Source: Diphasiastrum complanatum (Eukaryota; Streptophyta; Lycopodiopsida; Lycopodiales; Lycopodiaceae). Taken from it: a stretch of 64,000 nt of DNA. The notes beneath the pieces are model-generated. The model was not told the DNA's origin and searched no databases. It was given only the letters and a program-made list of their open reading frames with translations. The stretch spans positions 28,918,703 through 28,982,702 of the forward strand of contig CM055112.1 of assembly GCA_029204225.1 (NCBI GenBank), given 5' to 3'. This document shows positions 10,269 to 20,699 of this stretch, one piece after another; the first letter of the stretch is position 1, and each line of letters starts with the position of its first letter. The position numbers and the translations under genes are program-made.

Positions 10269-10281
10269 TGGTATCAGAGCC
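10269..10281 (+). promoter_or_regulatory. Copia-type primer-binding site, isolated
   Basis: TGGTATCAGAGCC, as at 316-328, but preceded by GATA rather than the CA of an LTR end. It is therefore a relic of a copia element whose LTR is lost or diverged. Downstream at 10419-10450 an 8-bp inverted repeat (TGATGTAC/GTACATCA) encloses a CACGTGTGAAA motif of the kind found in the copia LTRs here. Confidence 0.55.
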
Positions 10282-11848
10282 AATTCTAAGAGTGATCTAA
10301 TGATTAATAAATCTTGTGAATTCATTGACAATGAGTTGTTTTTGAGCTTTACTTGAGAGGCAAGTTCAAGGAGATAGGTACCATCAATATTTTTGGTCAA
10401 GATCAATTTTTGGGCTGCTGATGTACTGTCCACGTGTGAAACCGTACATCAACCTTCAAATTAACTTCCTTTGGTGTTTTTGACCCAAAAATGTGCATAC
10501 TAGTCCAAAGTTCAAGGTTTTTGGTGCATTGTCTAGATCTAGGTTCAATATATTGAATGCTAATGATCAAATAGTGTTTTGATTCAGTGAAGCAATTCAT
10601 TTTGAAGCATTAGATCAGTTCTATAAGGTTGATTTGTTCAGATCTTAAGTGTGTGTGAAATATCAAACAAAATTGTACTAGAATCAATTTTTTGGAGGAG
10701 TGATTTTCTAGGATATTTGGAGTAGATATATTATACCATCATCTAAGTTGAACTAGGTTGATTGGGCCAAGATTAGAAGCTTCTTGGTGTGGTGGCCTAG
10801 TCATTATAGATTTCCACAAAATCAATTAATTAAGTAGTATAAAAGGTTTGATCGTTCCCCAAGAGAGAATAATCTCATCTTTGGTATGATAAATGTATGT
10901 ATGATGGTAAACATACTGGAATATGTAATATTCACAGTGAATACTACAGCGACATATCTAGTTATCCAAAGATATTTGGATAAATTGGCATCCAGGAACA
11001 CCAATGATGAAACAATTTGGTCAAGGTCTGTGATTATAAAGATTACTTTATCTTTCAAGTTCTTCTAATAACAGTTAGGCAATTAGATCAGACAACAACT
11101 AGCAAATAGATTCATCAAATAAAATCGCATTGGCTAAAGATTCCTCTTAATCAAACATAGAGAATTAGTTCTTATCGCGAAAATCAAACAGAATAGAGCA
11201 TCAAACAAGTTCATTATCTGAACACATAGCTCATTCTGAATTAAAAGAAGTCTTACTTAAGGTAATGCTTAACAGCTTCGGCTAAATCCCTGCACACATT
11301 AGTTAGAATTGTTGCTCCCTAGTGACGTCTGAAAATCTGCGTTAGAGTGACTGAAATTCAATAAAACATGAGAAATATGTGTGATGCAAATAGAACAATA
11401 TCGCAAACAGTTACAGATCATACAGAGTGTATTTGCTCAATTGATAAAAAGTAATACTCTAAAAGATGACAGAGAGAAGAATGCTCAAGTTTATGAAAAC
11501 TTGCTCTTCTTTCTCTCTATTGATACTCAAAACTGTGTAAATGCGTAAGTACAATGGCACGAAGTGTTGACCTTATAGGAATGATCATCGACCTCAATGC
11601 CATTTACCAACCGTCAAAATGTCGGTTGAGATCCACTACTGCGTCTCTATAGAACGTCGCAAATTCTAACCTAAATGTGAATTTACAAAGTGCAAATAGG
11701 CCTTTACTTGAATTTAGGCACTATAGCACATTTGCATGTATAAAAATTAAATTTTTTTACAATATATAACAATAACTTGGATAATGTGGGATCATGAGGC
11801 TCCACATATCCCCTTCCTCAGCTATGCAGCGGCTCGCAAGCAATTTAT
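10282..11848. other. Unannotated AT-rich sequence with possible copia debris
   Basis: No convincing gene. The minus-strand frame at 10822-11058 contains DANLSKYLW then AVVFTVNITYSSM, which faintly resembles the copia integrase stretch after the catalytic Glu (LPKYLWGEAV...YTVNRT), but I would not rely on it. The rest, to the downstream edge of the conserved domain copy at 11849, shows nothing I can name. Confidence 0.4.
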
Positions 11849-12835
11849 TTACATTCTTCTCTGTCGCTTCCTGCTGGCTGGCTTGCTATGAAAAATAGCC
11901 TTAGCTCGGGCTTTGTTCTCTTCATTAACTTGCTGTAAGGTCATTCCTTTTGTAGCAAGGAAATAATTATTCTTCTGATTGTAATCTTCCTAGAATGACA
12001 GATTCGGATATCCCCCCATTCCTTGATTCCCCAATGGTGCAAGAGGGTTATCGATTAATGTGTTGTTTACAAGATGCGTGTACCAACTATCCTTAGACAT
12101 GATTTTAGACATCTCAGCAGAAGGGACAACTAGTGAGAGGGCAGCATATGTATATTCTGGGAATTTTTTCAAGTCCTTGGGCGTGTGAAGGGACTTGTGG
12201 ACTCCTGTCAGCCAGTCTTGGTCGACCGCTAATCTGCGTGTCCATGGATCGCCAAGAAGGGTAGCTCGGTAATACACATGAGCGACCGGTAGCTGATCTT
12301 CGAATTTGTCGGAAGCTAGTGCCTTATTCGGATCAAAGATTATGGAGGGAAGAAAATTGTCCCATTTTGTTGCAATCCCCATTAAATGCTCTAAGTCTCG
12401 GGCGTAAGTGGCTGCCTCGCGAACTGTTTGATTAGGGCAGTTGAAGTAGTTATTGGTGAATAGGGTGAGAGCCCTTCTAGCATCTACATCCGTAGCACCA
12501 CCGTACTCTGATGGAATGATCGGCCAATTGAAATTTTGAATTGTGATTTTGTCCAGAGGGTTGCCGCATTCCGCCCATTTGGATCGTCGTGTGCATGGCA
12601 GGAAGTGCGCAATCACCCGCAATTGTTGCGGACTTGTCACATAGGCCCTGATGGCCGTAGGGTCGCGTTCAAACAGCTGTTGATGCCACTCTGGTTGTGG
12701 GTGGAGGGTAATGCTTGCAGCTCCTTGCCCTTTATTGTCTGAGCTGAGAACGATATCTGCCAGCCGCCTCTTGATGACTCGTGGGGATACTTTGATAGGA
12801 ATTCATTTATTTTCTCACATGTGTTCCCATTGCAC
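11849..12835 (-). pseudogene. Conserved unknown TE-associated protein, C-terminal domain (copy 1)
   Basis: The main frame (11990-12640) begins at VTSPQQLRV and contains RRSKWAECGNPLD, NFNWPIIPSEYG, TDVDARRALTLF, DLEHLMGIATKWDNFLPSII, NKALASDKFEDQLPV and HVYYRATLLGDPW. After a stop at 11990 the frame continues EDYNQKNNYFLATKGM to a basic tail SRKRQRRM and a stop at 11849-11851. Upstream, other frames carry QPEWHQQLFERDPTAIRA and QISFSAQTIKGKE, so at least one shift lies near 12700; similarity to the second copy (60375-61041, plus) is lost near 12835. I do not recognise the family. The basic tail could be a nuclear-localisation signal. It looks like part of a retroelement gag-region protein, because the other copy is joined to such sequence. 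Confidence 0.7.
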
Positions 12836-13103
12836 GAAAGAGTGTCAAAGTATTCTAGGTTCTATTCTCGTGGCTTCTTTCAAACAACATATTTTATCTC
12901 CGTTCATTAGTCGACTCACCACCTTCTTCACTTTTCGGATTAGCTACAGTCAGTTGTTGGTAGAGTCTCATTGACATCATCATAGTTTGCGCACTTTTTT
13001 TAATGCTCGAATCTGAACTAATCTTAGTTGTAGTGCAAGCTTTGCTCTTGTTTGAGCATATCTTTCTCATCAATGTACCTATTAGTATTTTTTTGAATAA
13101 ATG

Positions 13104-13280
13104 CACCAGGGTGTTTATTCATTTATTGGATAGAACCAAGTGCATAATGCACTTGAGGATTAACATATAATTAACTTCAACCAAGTGCAAAACTTAGCAT
13201 GGTGTTTCTTCATTTAGTGGATACAACCAAGTGCATAATGCACTTGAGGACTAACATATAATTAACTTCACCACTAAATG
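13104..13280. repeat. Two tandem 90-bp units with an internal 19-bp palindrome
   Basis: The phrase GGTGTTT.TTCATTTA.TGGATA.AACCAAGTGCATAATGCACTTGAGGA and its continuation occur twice, about 91 bp apart. Each carries the palindrome CAAGTGCAT-A-ATGCACTTG (13138-13156 and 13229-13247). The second unit runs on into the sequence duplicated at 8521. Confidence 0.75.
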
Positions 13281-13303
13281 AGAAATATACTCATTTTATG
13301 AAG

Positions 13304-13565
13304 TCACTTCCAAATTATGCAATGTCCCAAGTACCCTTCAAAACTCCTTGAAAATGGGAGAATTGTTTTAATACTAAGGTCATCATTACTAACAATAATG
13401 ATAAGATCATCAACACATACATAGATGGTCACACAATTAGTCTTCAAGAATTTCAAATTCTTTTTGGAGATATTACTAGATGACCTTTGTATGCATTCTA
13501 ATAAGTCAAGCCATCTCAAAAAGCCAAGAAAGATGTCGTCAATATGGAATACCTCTGGATCCTAC
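13304..13565. pseudogene. Chimeric reverse-transcriptase remnants on both strands
   Basis: On the minus strand 13304-13519 contains TNCVTIYVCVDDLIIIVSND, a clear copia RT catalytic block (YVDD degraded to CVDD). On the plus strand the flanks read LCNVPSTLQ near 13316-13345 and then EILLDDLCMHSNKSSHLKK near 13455-13515, which resemble gypsy RT on either side of its active site. The likeliest explanation is a small copia fragment lodged in a gypsy RT in opposite orientation. Nothing is functional. Confidence 0.5.
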
Positions 13566-14346
13566 CAAATGTCTAATTTATGAAATACTCCCCGCTTTCT
13601 CTCCCCATCCTTTCCTCGAGTTGAAATTTTTACCATGATAGTACGAGAGGTTGCCTCTTTCTCGCTAACTTGAACTGCCATTAACAAAATGTAAACACCA
13701 AACTAGTCCCTAATAATTGCTTTGTTGACTTGGTGGCCATGTATTTCCCCTACATATATTTGACATGGAAGATGTCCTTGTTTTGCACCCTTGTTGCTAA
13801 GTTTGTTAGTGGGGGGCCGGGGCGAAGGGCAAAGTCAATGCCATGGAATCTTCACTAAATAAATGTGTGTAGGTGGTAAAGCTTTGCTATGTATTATCCA
13901 TGGCACGAGAAAAGAGCTATTTATAATACATTTTTTAGATCCTTTTTTCTTCACAATTTTTTATGATTTATTTTTGTGTTTTTCGCAATTTTTTGCATAA
14001 TGACCAAGTGAGATGTTAAATTGTTGCATATTTTTTTAAAGGTTTTCTTTGTTGTCCATAGAATTTGTATGTAGACCACCTATGATGGGCTACCAAAGGG
14101 GACACTATGTGACAGCCATTAATTAACTATTCAAATGCATATTTTGCTAAGATGTTCATTTACTATAATGTGTTAACCTTTTATTGGAGGTCCACATGAG
14201 AGGAGGGTGGGAAAAAGGCCACAAAGTTTCTACTTTTGAAATTAACATGGAAATCTTTCTTTCCAGATTAACCTAAAATTCTGCTTTAAGCACCTAGCAT
14301 TACCCAACAAACAATGAATTGCAGTTTGCCACTAGCAATATTAGAT
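13566..14346. other. No gene seen
   Basis: Mixed-composition sequence with a G-rich patch (GGGGGGCCGGGGCGAAGGG near 13811) and AT-rich stretches. No supported reading frame, RNA or repeat. Confidence 0.5.
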
Positions 14347-14783
14347 CACTACAAAAAATTGCCACTAGCTCGCATCTTCTAGGAATTGCCACTAGCTCGC
14401 ATCTTCTAGGCACTTGGGCTCTTGGCCCCGATGCCTTGATAGGCAATTTTTTTTTTAGCGGCTACCCAAAGCGTCACACCATTGGACAGCCAAAAAGATT
14501 ATCCCATAACCAACCTCCTGCTCTGTCATGTAACTCTTGTAACTGCAAACTAGATAGTAGTCTCACATGCACGTGTGTGTGTGCCCGAGAGAGTGGAGCT
14601 GGTACCTGCAAAAAAATGTCACCATTGTGGGGAAGTAGCACCGATGCCCGCAAAAAATTGGCACCACGTAAAAAAATGGCACCGATGCTCGAAGTACATC
14701 TGAGCTGGTACCCGCAAGACAGATTTTTCTCGAGCACCTTTTTATTTGGGCAGTGGCACCACATAGCTGGTTTCTAAGTAGTG
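14347..14783 (+). mobile_element. Possible small CACTA-type terminus with short repeats
   Basis: CACTACAAAAAATTGCC at 14347 resembles a CACTA end, and a perfect 2 x 27-bp tandem repeat (AATTGCCACTAGCTCGCATC...) follows at 14357-14410. Related words such as GCACCGATGC and GCAAAAAATTGGCACC recur to 14760. The candidate opposite end, AAGTAGTG at 14783, matches only six terminal bases and lacks a target duplication (GAT versus CCC). Weak. Confidence 0.3.
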
Positions 14784-16330
14784 CCCTAAAAGCACCGTCT
14801 GGGGACGATCAAAACTTCAAACACGTGGAGGAATTCTACAAAAGCCAAGTCAATTCCAGAAGGAAAGTTGAGAGAATTGCCGCCTTCTTTTTGCCAAATC
14901 GGATGCGTGTTGGTCGCCTGGTCACAGCAGTCAGCGTCTTCCAATTCTCTCTAAACACGCCACCCACTAACAATTGTGGGTGGGGGCACAGTCTCAACCA
15001 CACTACAATACGTTGACTCAGTCATGACTGATGCTGATGACACTAATACATAAAAATACTACTTTTATGTATTGCTAAGTCATGTTCAATAGATGATTCT
15101 ATGGTAGGGTAGCAGTCATGACGCACGACCATTGACAATCATCTTTTATGCACTTGGGATTAGAAGATATTGGGCAATTCTGTTACAATTATTTTGATAC
15201 CTAAGAAAATGGCAAATTCAAGGCAAGACAAGGAATAGTCCTGATTTGTGGGAGATATTTGATATGCTAGTACAGTCGCAAAATCCTGTAAAAATCCAAG
15301 AGTCAACTGAGTGAAAATTTAGTGGTTATTCTCTCTGTGAAATTTGTGGTTCAAACTGCTGAGGTACTTTTGGTATGAATTTATTACATAAAGTGTTTAA
15401 AAAGCAGAAAGACACATATGAAGAGATGTTGGATACTTTGGGCTGGGCGACGTGGTACTTTGTGAAAACTCCAATTCTATTACTGAACATATCCATGATC
15501 CTTCATGTCCTGTTGATGAAATTGCCACTAATAGCACTGATTTATAAAATTTAGGTTACTGACCTTTCTAAAACTTGATACATCAGAAACACAAAGTAAA
15601 ATTATACTGGGCCCCAGGCATATCTATCGTATCAGTTGGATATATTGCGAAAGGTAGCATATCTATCACTATCAGTTGCATATATTGCGAAAGGTACCAA
15701 CTCCCACTAACTATAATGAGCAAGGTTCAATTAATCATGCTCCAAAAAGGATATATATTTATACTGCGAGATCATGGCTTCATTTACCTTGTAGGTGGAT
15801 TAGAATCACCAATAAAAAAATGAGCAACCGCACTTATTTCAGATAACATGCACAATTACCATCCAGACTTGTTTTTTCCTTTTAAAGGCAAACCTGAGCA
15901 GTACCTTTTTTATGAAGCTTAAGCAAAACTGTGAAATAATTCACGCACTCCGAATAATCTCCCATCAATGTTGAAGATCAAGCTTTGATCGTATATCTAT
16001 AACCAATCAAAATGGTATGCAAGCACGAATTCATAAACGGTTGGACACAGAATCTATAAACAAATGAATTGGTCTGCAACAACAGAATTTGAAGTAATAG
16101 CAAGCGCAGACTCCTGTCTTCACGAAAATACTGTTCCTGTTTTGCAGCTCTGACACTAAATCGTCATATGGCCAACAATGTTTGTGTACTTATGCAAATA
16201 CGAAGCCATGTACATCTTCAATCCAAGTCGTGATTTACAATTGTGAACAAGAATATAACTGGGTTGTTTTTGCCCTTTTTGGGCAGGCATAATCTTATTT
16301 GAAGCACCTTTTAAGTCCCAATCGAAAGAA
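14784..16330. other. Unannotated sequence downstream of the GTPase gene; small tandem repeat
   Basis: No supported gene. A roughly 38-bp unit occurs twice in tandem at about 15619-15697 (GCATATCTATC..ATCAGTTG.ATATATTGCGAAAGGTA). The frame at 15575-15823 runs through this repeat and looks accidental. The part near 16330 probably borders the 3' untranslated region of the minus-strand GTPase gene. Confidence 0.5.
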
Positions 16331-16583
16331 CTGAACGAACTACGATTAACGATGCTTCAACTGCCAATTTAGCATAAAAACTACCAATCTACAAGTTGAA
16401 TAATTCCTAAAACAAGGGCATGCGTGAGCCCCGGAAAAGTTTTTTTTTGTTTGAATGATCCTACACCATAAAAATAACGACATCTGAAGAATATTTCGAG
16501 CCCGTTGTTGGTGTCGAACAAGTAACCCTGTCACCATCACCTCATGTATTTGCACATGCGGATGCAGAAAACATTCAAAACCT
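16331..16583 (-). other. Probable 3' untranslated region of the SGP1-like gene
   Basis: Sequence after the stop at 16584-16586 has no coding content. A minus-strand A-rich run (AAACAAAAAAAAA near 16440-16455) and later AATAAG near 16290 are possible polyadenylation elements, but no clean AATAAA is placed. Confidence 0.35.
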
Positions 16584-18437
16584 CTAGTAATCTATGATAG
16601 GCTCTCCAAACGTATGGTTTCTTGATATATGGCATGGCAAATCGAAAAGCTTCGCCGTAATAACTTTGAAAATCTTCTGTACATTGATGTTATGTGTTGC
16701 GCTCGAGAAAAATAGAGATGCACCCATGGTGTGTGCGTAATGCATAGCCTGCAACATTTCAAAAGACATCTGCTCAAACTCACAACATATGAACTATATT
16801 CGACACTCAGATGGAAGATTGGAATCTGCGGGTGGCCTTCCATTTATTTACAATTATTAAACCTTACGATACAATTATATCTGATGCGTTTGGAAGTTAT
16901 CTCGAAAACTAAAACACGCAAAAAAGAATGTTCGCCATTTATCCTCATTCTGTAAAGAATCTCAGCTGACCTGTTGAATTATCGTGAATTGGATATCGTC
17001 CGGAAAGTTGACAAATTGGTCGTATTTGGCACCGATCAAAATTGGCATAGCAGTCTGATCACGTTCATGAACGGGTCACAGAGCGAGTAAGAAAAGCCAG
17101 ATAAAGGTATTGCAATTACCCAGTAGACGTACTAGCTACGATTTAATAAAAACGACATTGATAATAGCAAATGCAATGCACTGGCGACTGAACTATGTTA
17201 CCTTGTTGTGAACCCGAGCTTGCAAGAACCACTCTTTGACACTGAAAAGAAAAGCAAATAAGAACACATATTAGTGGTCAAATTCAGAAAGCCCGCTGAT
17301 GCTAACTAAACTACCCCAAATAGATAGATATTTTGTCGAAGGGGAAAATTACACATTCGGCAAGTTCTAGGTTAAAAATTAATCTTTTCTATACCTGTTC
17401 AAAGTCGATCTTCGAGTTAAGTCGAACACAAACAAGAGAGCAGCTGCATCTTGGCAGACGATTGGTAGCAAGCCTTCTAACTGTCCATAACCTGCCCGAA
17501 GAATATACACTTACTATTTAGATTTTATAACGGCGACTGCCTTGTTTGAAATGCCGCAAATACATTGAAATTCGAAGAAGGCAGAAAGACAGTTTCTCTT
17601 AGAGGCATAAGGAAATTGAATTGGACGGATATCTCTAAAAGAAAATAAGAAGGCGCGCTACCAGATGTCAAGCATTAAAAACAATAACAGACTAAAGACA
17701 TACCGCTAAGTTCCGAGAGGCTAAATATTATTTTTGCGTTCTTAAGCGCCACAATTTTCTGCATGGAAACCATCCCTGCCGTTGGGATATACCGGTCGCT
17801 CCTCTTTTTGATACCAACATAATTTTCCTGAATTTTGAAGAGAGAAAACCATTTTTCGTCATTCTCTATTGTATAATAGCACAAGAGGTTATTTTGATCG
17901 ACAATTCTACAATTCTCGCATGCATTGGAATTAACGACTACATCGATCCTGATCTGAAAATATACGCATTTAAACTCTACATGAGCTACATCACCAATAG
18001 ATTACCATGAAGCTCGACTTCCCCGTTTCACAGTCTCCCAGCATTCCGACCTTCACGACCACGGTATCATCTGCAACACTGTCAAGAACATCTACTTTTC
18101 TGCTTTGTGTTCGAGATAATGTTGGCATCCAGATCTGTACAACTTCGGGACAGGTATCGAGACCGTCAATGGTGCATTCGTTGATACCAAAATCCATGTC
18201 CTTTAATCGGCTGTGCCTGAGCCTACGGTAAGGGGCGGCTGAAGGCAAGGAAACTGTCACTGCAGCACAGCATGCGGTCAGAGTTAGCATCGACTGTCTC
18301 CAAATCCGTCGCCCCGCATACACTACTTTCCTTCTCAGAGCGCTAAAATACACCCCCAATCCTTTCACCTGCTTCAGCAAATCCTTATTAAATCTGGCAT
18401 CCGGCCCAGCGCTGATATTCATGATACAATCCAACAT
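16584..18437 (-). CDS. SGP1: Septum-promoting GTP-binding protein 1-like small GTPase, six exons
   Basis: A plant homologue of yeast Spg1/Tem1, Ras-superfamily GTPases that in fungi trigger septation and mitotic exit. Minus-strand exons are 18006-18437, 17704-17827, 17395-17491, 17202-17241, 16971-17054 and 16584-16748. All five introns (147-222 bp) are GT-AG and the joined frame gives 313 residues. A TAG codon lies in frame directly before the ATG. Residues 1-130 are a variable extension; then come P-loop GDCETGKSS (134-142), switch I Thr160, ELSG (183-186) at the G3 site, LLFVFDLT (204-211), the G4 motif AKYD (240-243), LFFSSATHNINV, and the family's conserved end GEPIIDY. Plant members I know are near 290 residues. 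G3 is unusual: Glu replaces Asp, and Tyr follows the Gly where fungal members have Gln. It is the only intact-looking host gene here. Confidence 0.9.
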
Positions 18438-19300
18438 CTAATCACCACAACAAACAAGAAGCTCGTTATATTCACATCCCAAGCAAATCTCACAAGATCT
18501 TCACACATTGGATCCGCCGCTGACCTGCTCTTTCCAGCAATAACTTTCGCAAATTTCAACCAATCTACCCCAATTTTAGATCAGAAAAAGCCCCTTTATC
18601 ACCTTAACATCAGACCAGCACGGCCTTATTCCCGATCCATCAGAATCTCTGTACAGAATGCCGATCAGCTCGGCGACTTGTCAGCGGCACAAAGGAAAAC
18701 CGAGATGAGGAGGAGGAGGAGCAGGAGCAGGATCAGAGCAAACAAGACCTGAAGCTTTATGCGAAGGAGACAGGTATGGGGGGTCAGGCTACGTGCCTTA
18801 AGGACACGCCTAAATCTGGATCCATCGGTTCGATGCCAACCACGTGTCAAGCACTCTGAGCGTTTTCAACGATCGGCTACTTTGCAGGCGACGTGGCAGA
18901 ATCTGGCGCTGCCAGCAACACCATCCGACGTTCGGTGCTTTAATCTGTCTGCGCGCCATGGCTTCGGGTCTGGACGATCGGCTGACGGAGGGTGCGTGTC
19001 CGTCTGTTAGAGGGCTAGGGAGGACGCGGAAGCGAAGGCGGAGGCAGAGGCGGAGTGAGTGGCAGAGCAGGGATGGAATCAATGATATTCACATTGGCAT
19101 AGGCGAGGAGGCGCCGCCGCCACCACCACCAGCACCGCAGCCGAGGAGGAGGAAGAAAGAAGAATCGCAGGAAGTATTGTGGAAGGGGCGTGGAAGCGTG
19201 TGGACACTTGCATTGAGGTCGCCGAGATACTCTTCTACTTTCAAAGTCAGCATGAAAATATAAACTAAAGCTTTATTTACTATTCTGCACCACACCATAA
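18438..19300 (-). promoter_or_regulatory. GC-rich 5' flank of the SGP1-like gene (leader/promoter)
   Basis: Immediately 5' of the ATG on the minus strand, and unlike the AT-rich surroundings, 18660-19215 is rich in GC and CpG. It holds purine-rich (GAGGAGGAGGAGGAGCAGGAG), CpG-rich and CCGCCGCCACCACCACC runs. This composition fits a leader/promoter of an expressed plant gene. A 139-codon plus-strand frame (18844-19263) crosses it, with PPPPPP and RRRKKEE; I cannot tell whether it is real. No TATA box is evident. Confidence 0.45.
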
Positions 19301-19312
19301 AATTTTTAGTAC

Positions 19313-19803
19313 AATAAAAAAAACAAGTGCTCGGGAAACCTCTTTGAGTTGGTGCTCCGGAAACTTTTTTTGAGCTATTCTCAAAAAGCCTACATTTTAA
19401 AGAATTTCTCAGTTTTTTGAAGACTTTTACTTATAAAAAAAACAAGTGCTCGGGAAACCTCTTTTGAGTTATCCTAAAAAACCTACATTTTATAGAACTT
19501 CTCAGGGTTTTGAAGACTTTTACTTATTAAAAGGTTTATATGCTTGTATAAAAATTGTCAAATATCCATCGGTTTTTGAGAAAACCTGCCGGTTCTGTTC
19601 CTATATTTTGCCGGTTTTCCTGAGCACTGTTTTGAGTTATCCTCAAAAAAACTTGCATTTTATAGAACTTCTTTGTTTTATGAAGATTTTACTTATAAAA
19701 AGGTATATATGCTTGTATAAAAAATCGTCAAACATTTTATGGTCGATTTTTTAGAAGACTTGCCGGTTCCATTCCTGTAGTTTGCTGGTTTTCCTGAGCA
19801 CTG
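19313..19803 (+). repeat. Degenerate tandem repeats, three units of about 125-180 bp
   Basis: The phrases CAAGTGCTCGGGAAACCTCTTT, GAGTTATCCTCAAAAAACC, ACATTTTATAGAACTTCT and TATGCTTGTATAAAAA recur in order, beginning near 19322, 19441 and 19631. Units two and three also share the close GCCGGTTTTCCTGAGCACTG. No coding potential. Probably a locally amplified repeat next to the gene's 5' flank. Confidence 0.7.
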
Positions 19804-20291
19804 ATTTAATTTAAAAGAACTCTTTTGAATTACATTTTCTGATTTGTAAACCTAAAAGTAATAAATAACGGTTTTTCTAGTGACCTTGCCACCGAGTTTA
19901 GCACCCGTTTAATCAGGTATAAAGGGTTTAGGTTATAGTGAAGATGCTAAATCATGCATGTCGTGATCTTTCTAAATAAAGGTTGTCAAGAAGATATGTA
20001 ATTTTTTATGGACATGAAATCCAATATAAAGGAAATTCTAACTGAGAAAGTCAACAAATACTATTGAGAATGAAATTGACAATAAAGAGTACAAAAAGAA
20101 AAAGAAGAGAGGATGGCCAAGTGATGCCAACAACAACTATGTTCCAAAATGTACAAAATGTTAGAAATCAGCATGCCTAGCACCACAAATCCATCTCAAG
20201 CATAGGACACTTTCTCTAGAATTCATCAAACACAACGATAATACACAAGTATGTATCACAACAGTCACTCTCTCTCACAAGTATGGATCAC

Positions 20292-20293
<2 letters not shown>
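19804..20293. other. No gene seen
   Basis: AT-rich intergenic sequence without supported features, leading into the (CT)n tract. Confidence 0.5.

Positions 20294-20352
<59 letters not shown>
20294..20352. repeat. (CT)n microsatellite
   Basis: An uninterrupted CT dinucleotide run of about 58 bases. Frames reading RERERE or SLSLSL across such tracts are artefacts. Confidence 0.97.
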
Positions 20353-20353
<1 letters not shown>

Positions 20354-20466
20354 AACTCGAGGTAGGACTCCAATATAACAAAAATCATTGTCTTTATTGA
20401 TCAATTTTCTTTCATATACATGTAGATCATGTAACATTTCTAATATTATGACACTAGTAAGAAGGA

Positions 20467-20690
20467 CAAGTTTTTTTTTTTTTGGATACATAGTTACGCC
20501 CCTAGTGGGTTATACACAATATATACAACCTGGCCACGCCATCTGGGCAATGCCAAGAGCGGAGCAAGCTCCTTACAATGTCACTACGCAACGGTGGGGA
20601 TTCGAGCCACTCTATCCAAGCACCGCGCTACGATGGGCAGACCAAGTTATTATCCACTACTCGCCTCTCGCCTTTTACATAGCCCACTAT
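20467..20690 (-). mobile_element. Probable tRNA-derived SINE
   Basis: On the minus strand the sequence begins around GGCGAGTAGTGGATAA, which resembles a tRNA A-box region. About 50 bases on it has GGCTCGAATCCCC, a close match to the RNA polymerase III B box (GGTTCGAATCC). It continues through an unrelated body and ends TATCC followed by A14 (20469-20482). Head, internal pol III promoter, body and poly-A end are the parts of a plant SINE. I could not find a convincing target-site duplication, so the 5' end is approximate. Confidence 0.55.
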
Positions 20691-20699
20691 TATAAGTAA

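Noticed and set aside
13028-13035. TTGTAGTG as the far end of the CACTA element at 8683
   Set aside because: The 3-bp flanks do not match (AAT versus GCA), and the duplicated sequence that should resume there does not.
14319-15016. 152-codon and 87-codon plus-strand frames
   Set aside because: The first runs through a perfect tandem duplication (SHLLGIATSSHLLG) and low-complexity DNA; no protein-like motif is seen.
16346-16555. 69-codon minus-strand frame downstream of the GTPase gene
   Set aside because: It lies beyond the GEPIIDY stop, has no motif, and is better explained as 3' untranslated sequence.
20600-20625. A genuine tRNA gene at the B-box match
   Set aside because: The acceptor and anticodon arms cannot be paired into a cloverleaf, and a poly-A tail follows the unit, so a tRNA-derived SINE fits better.
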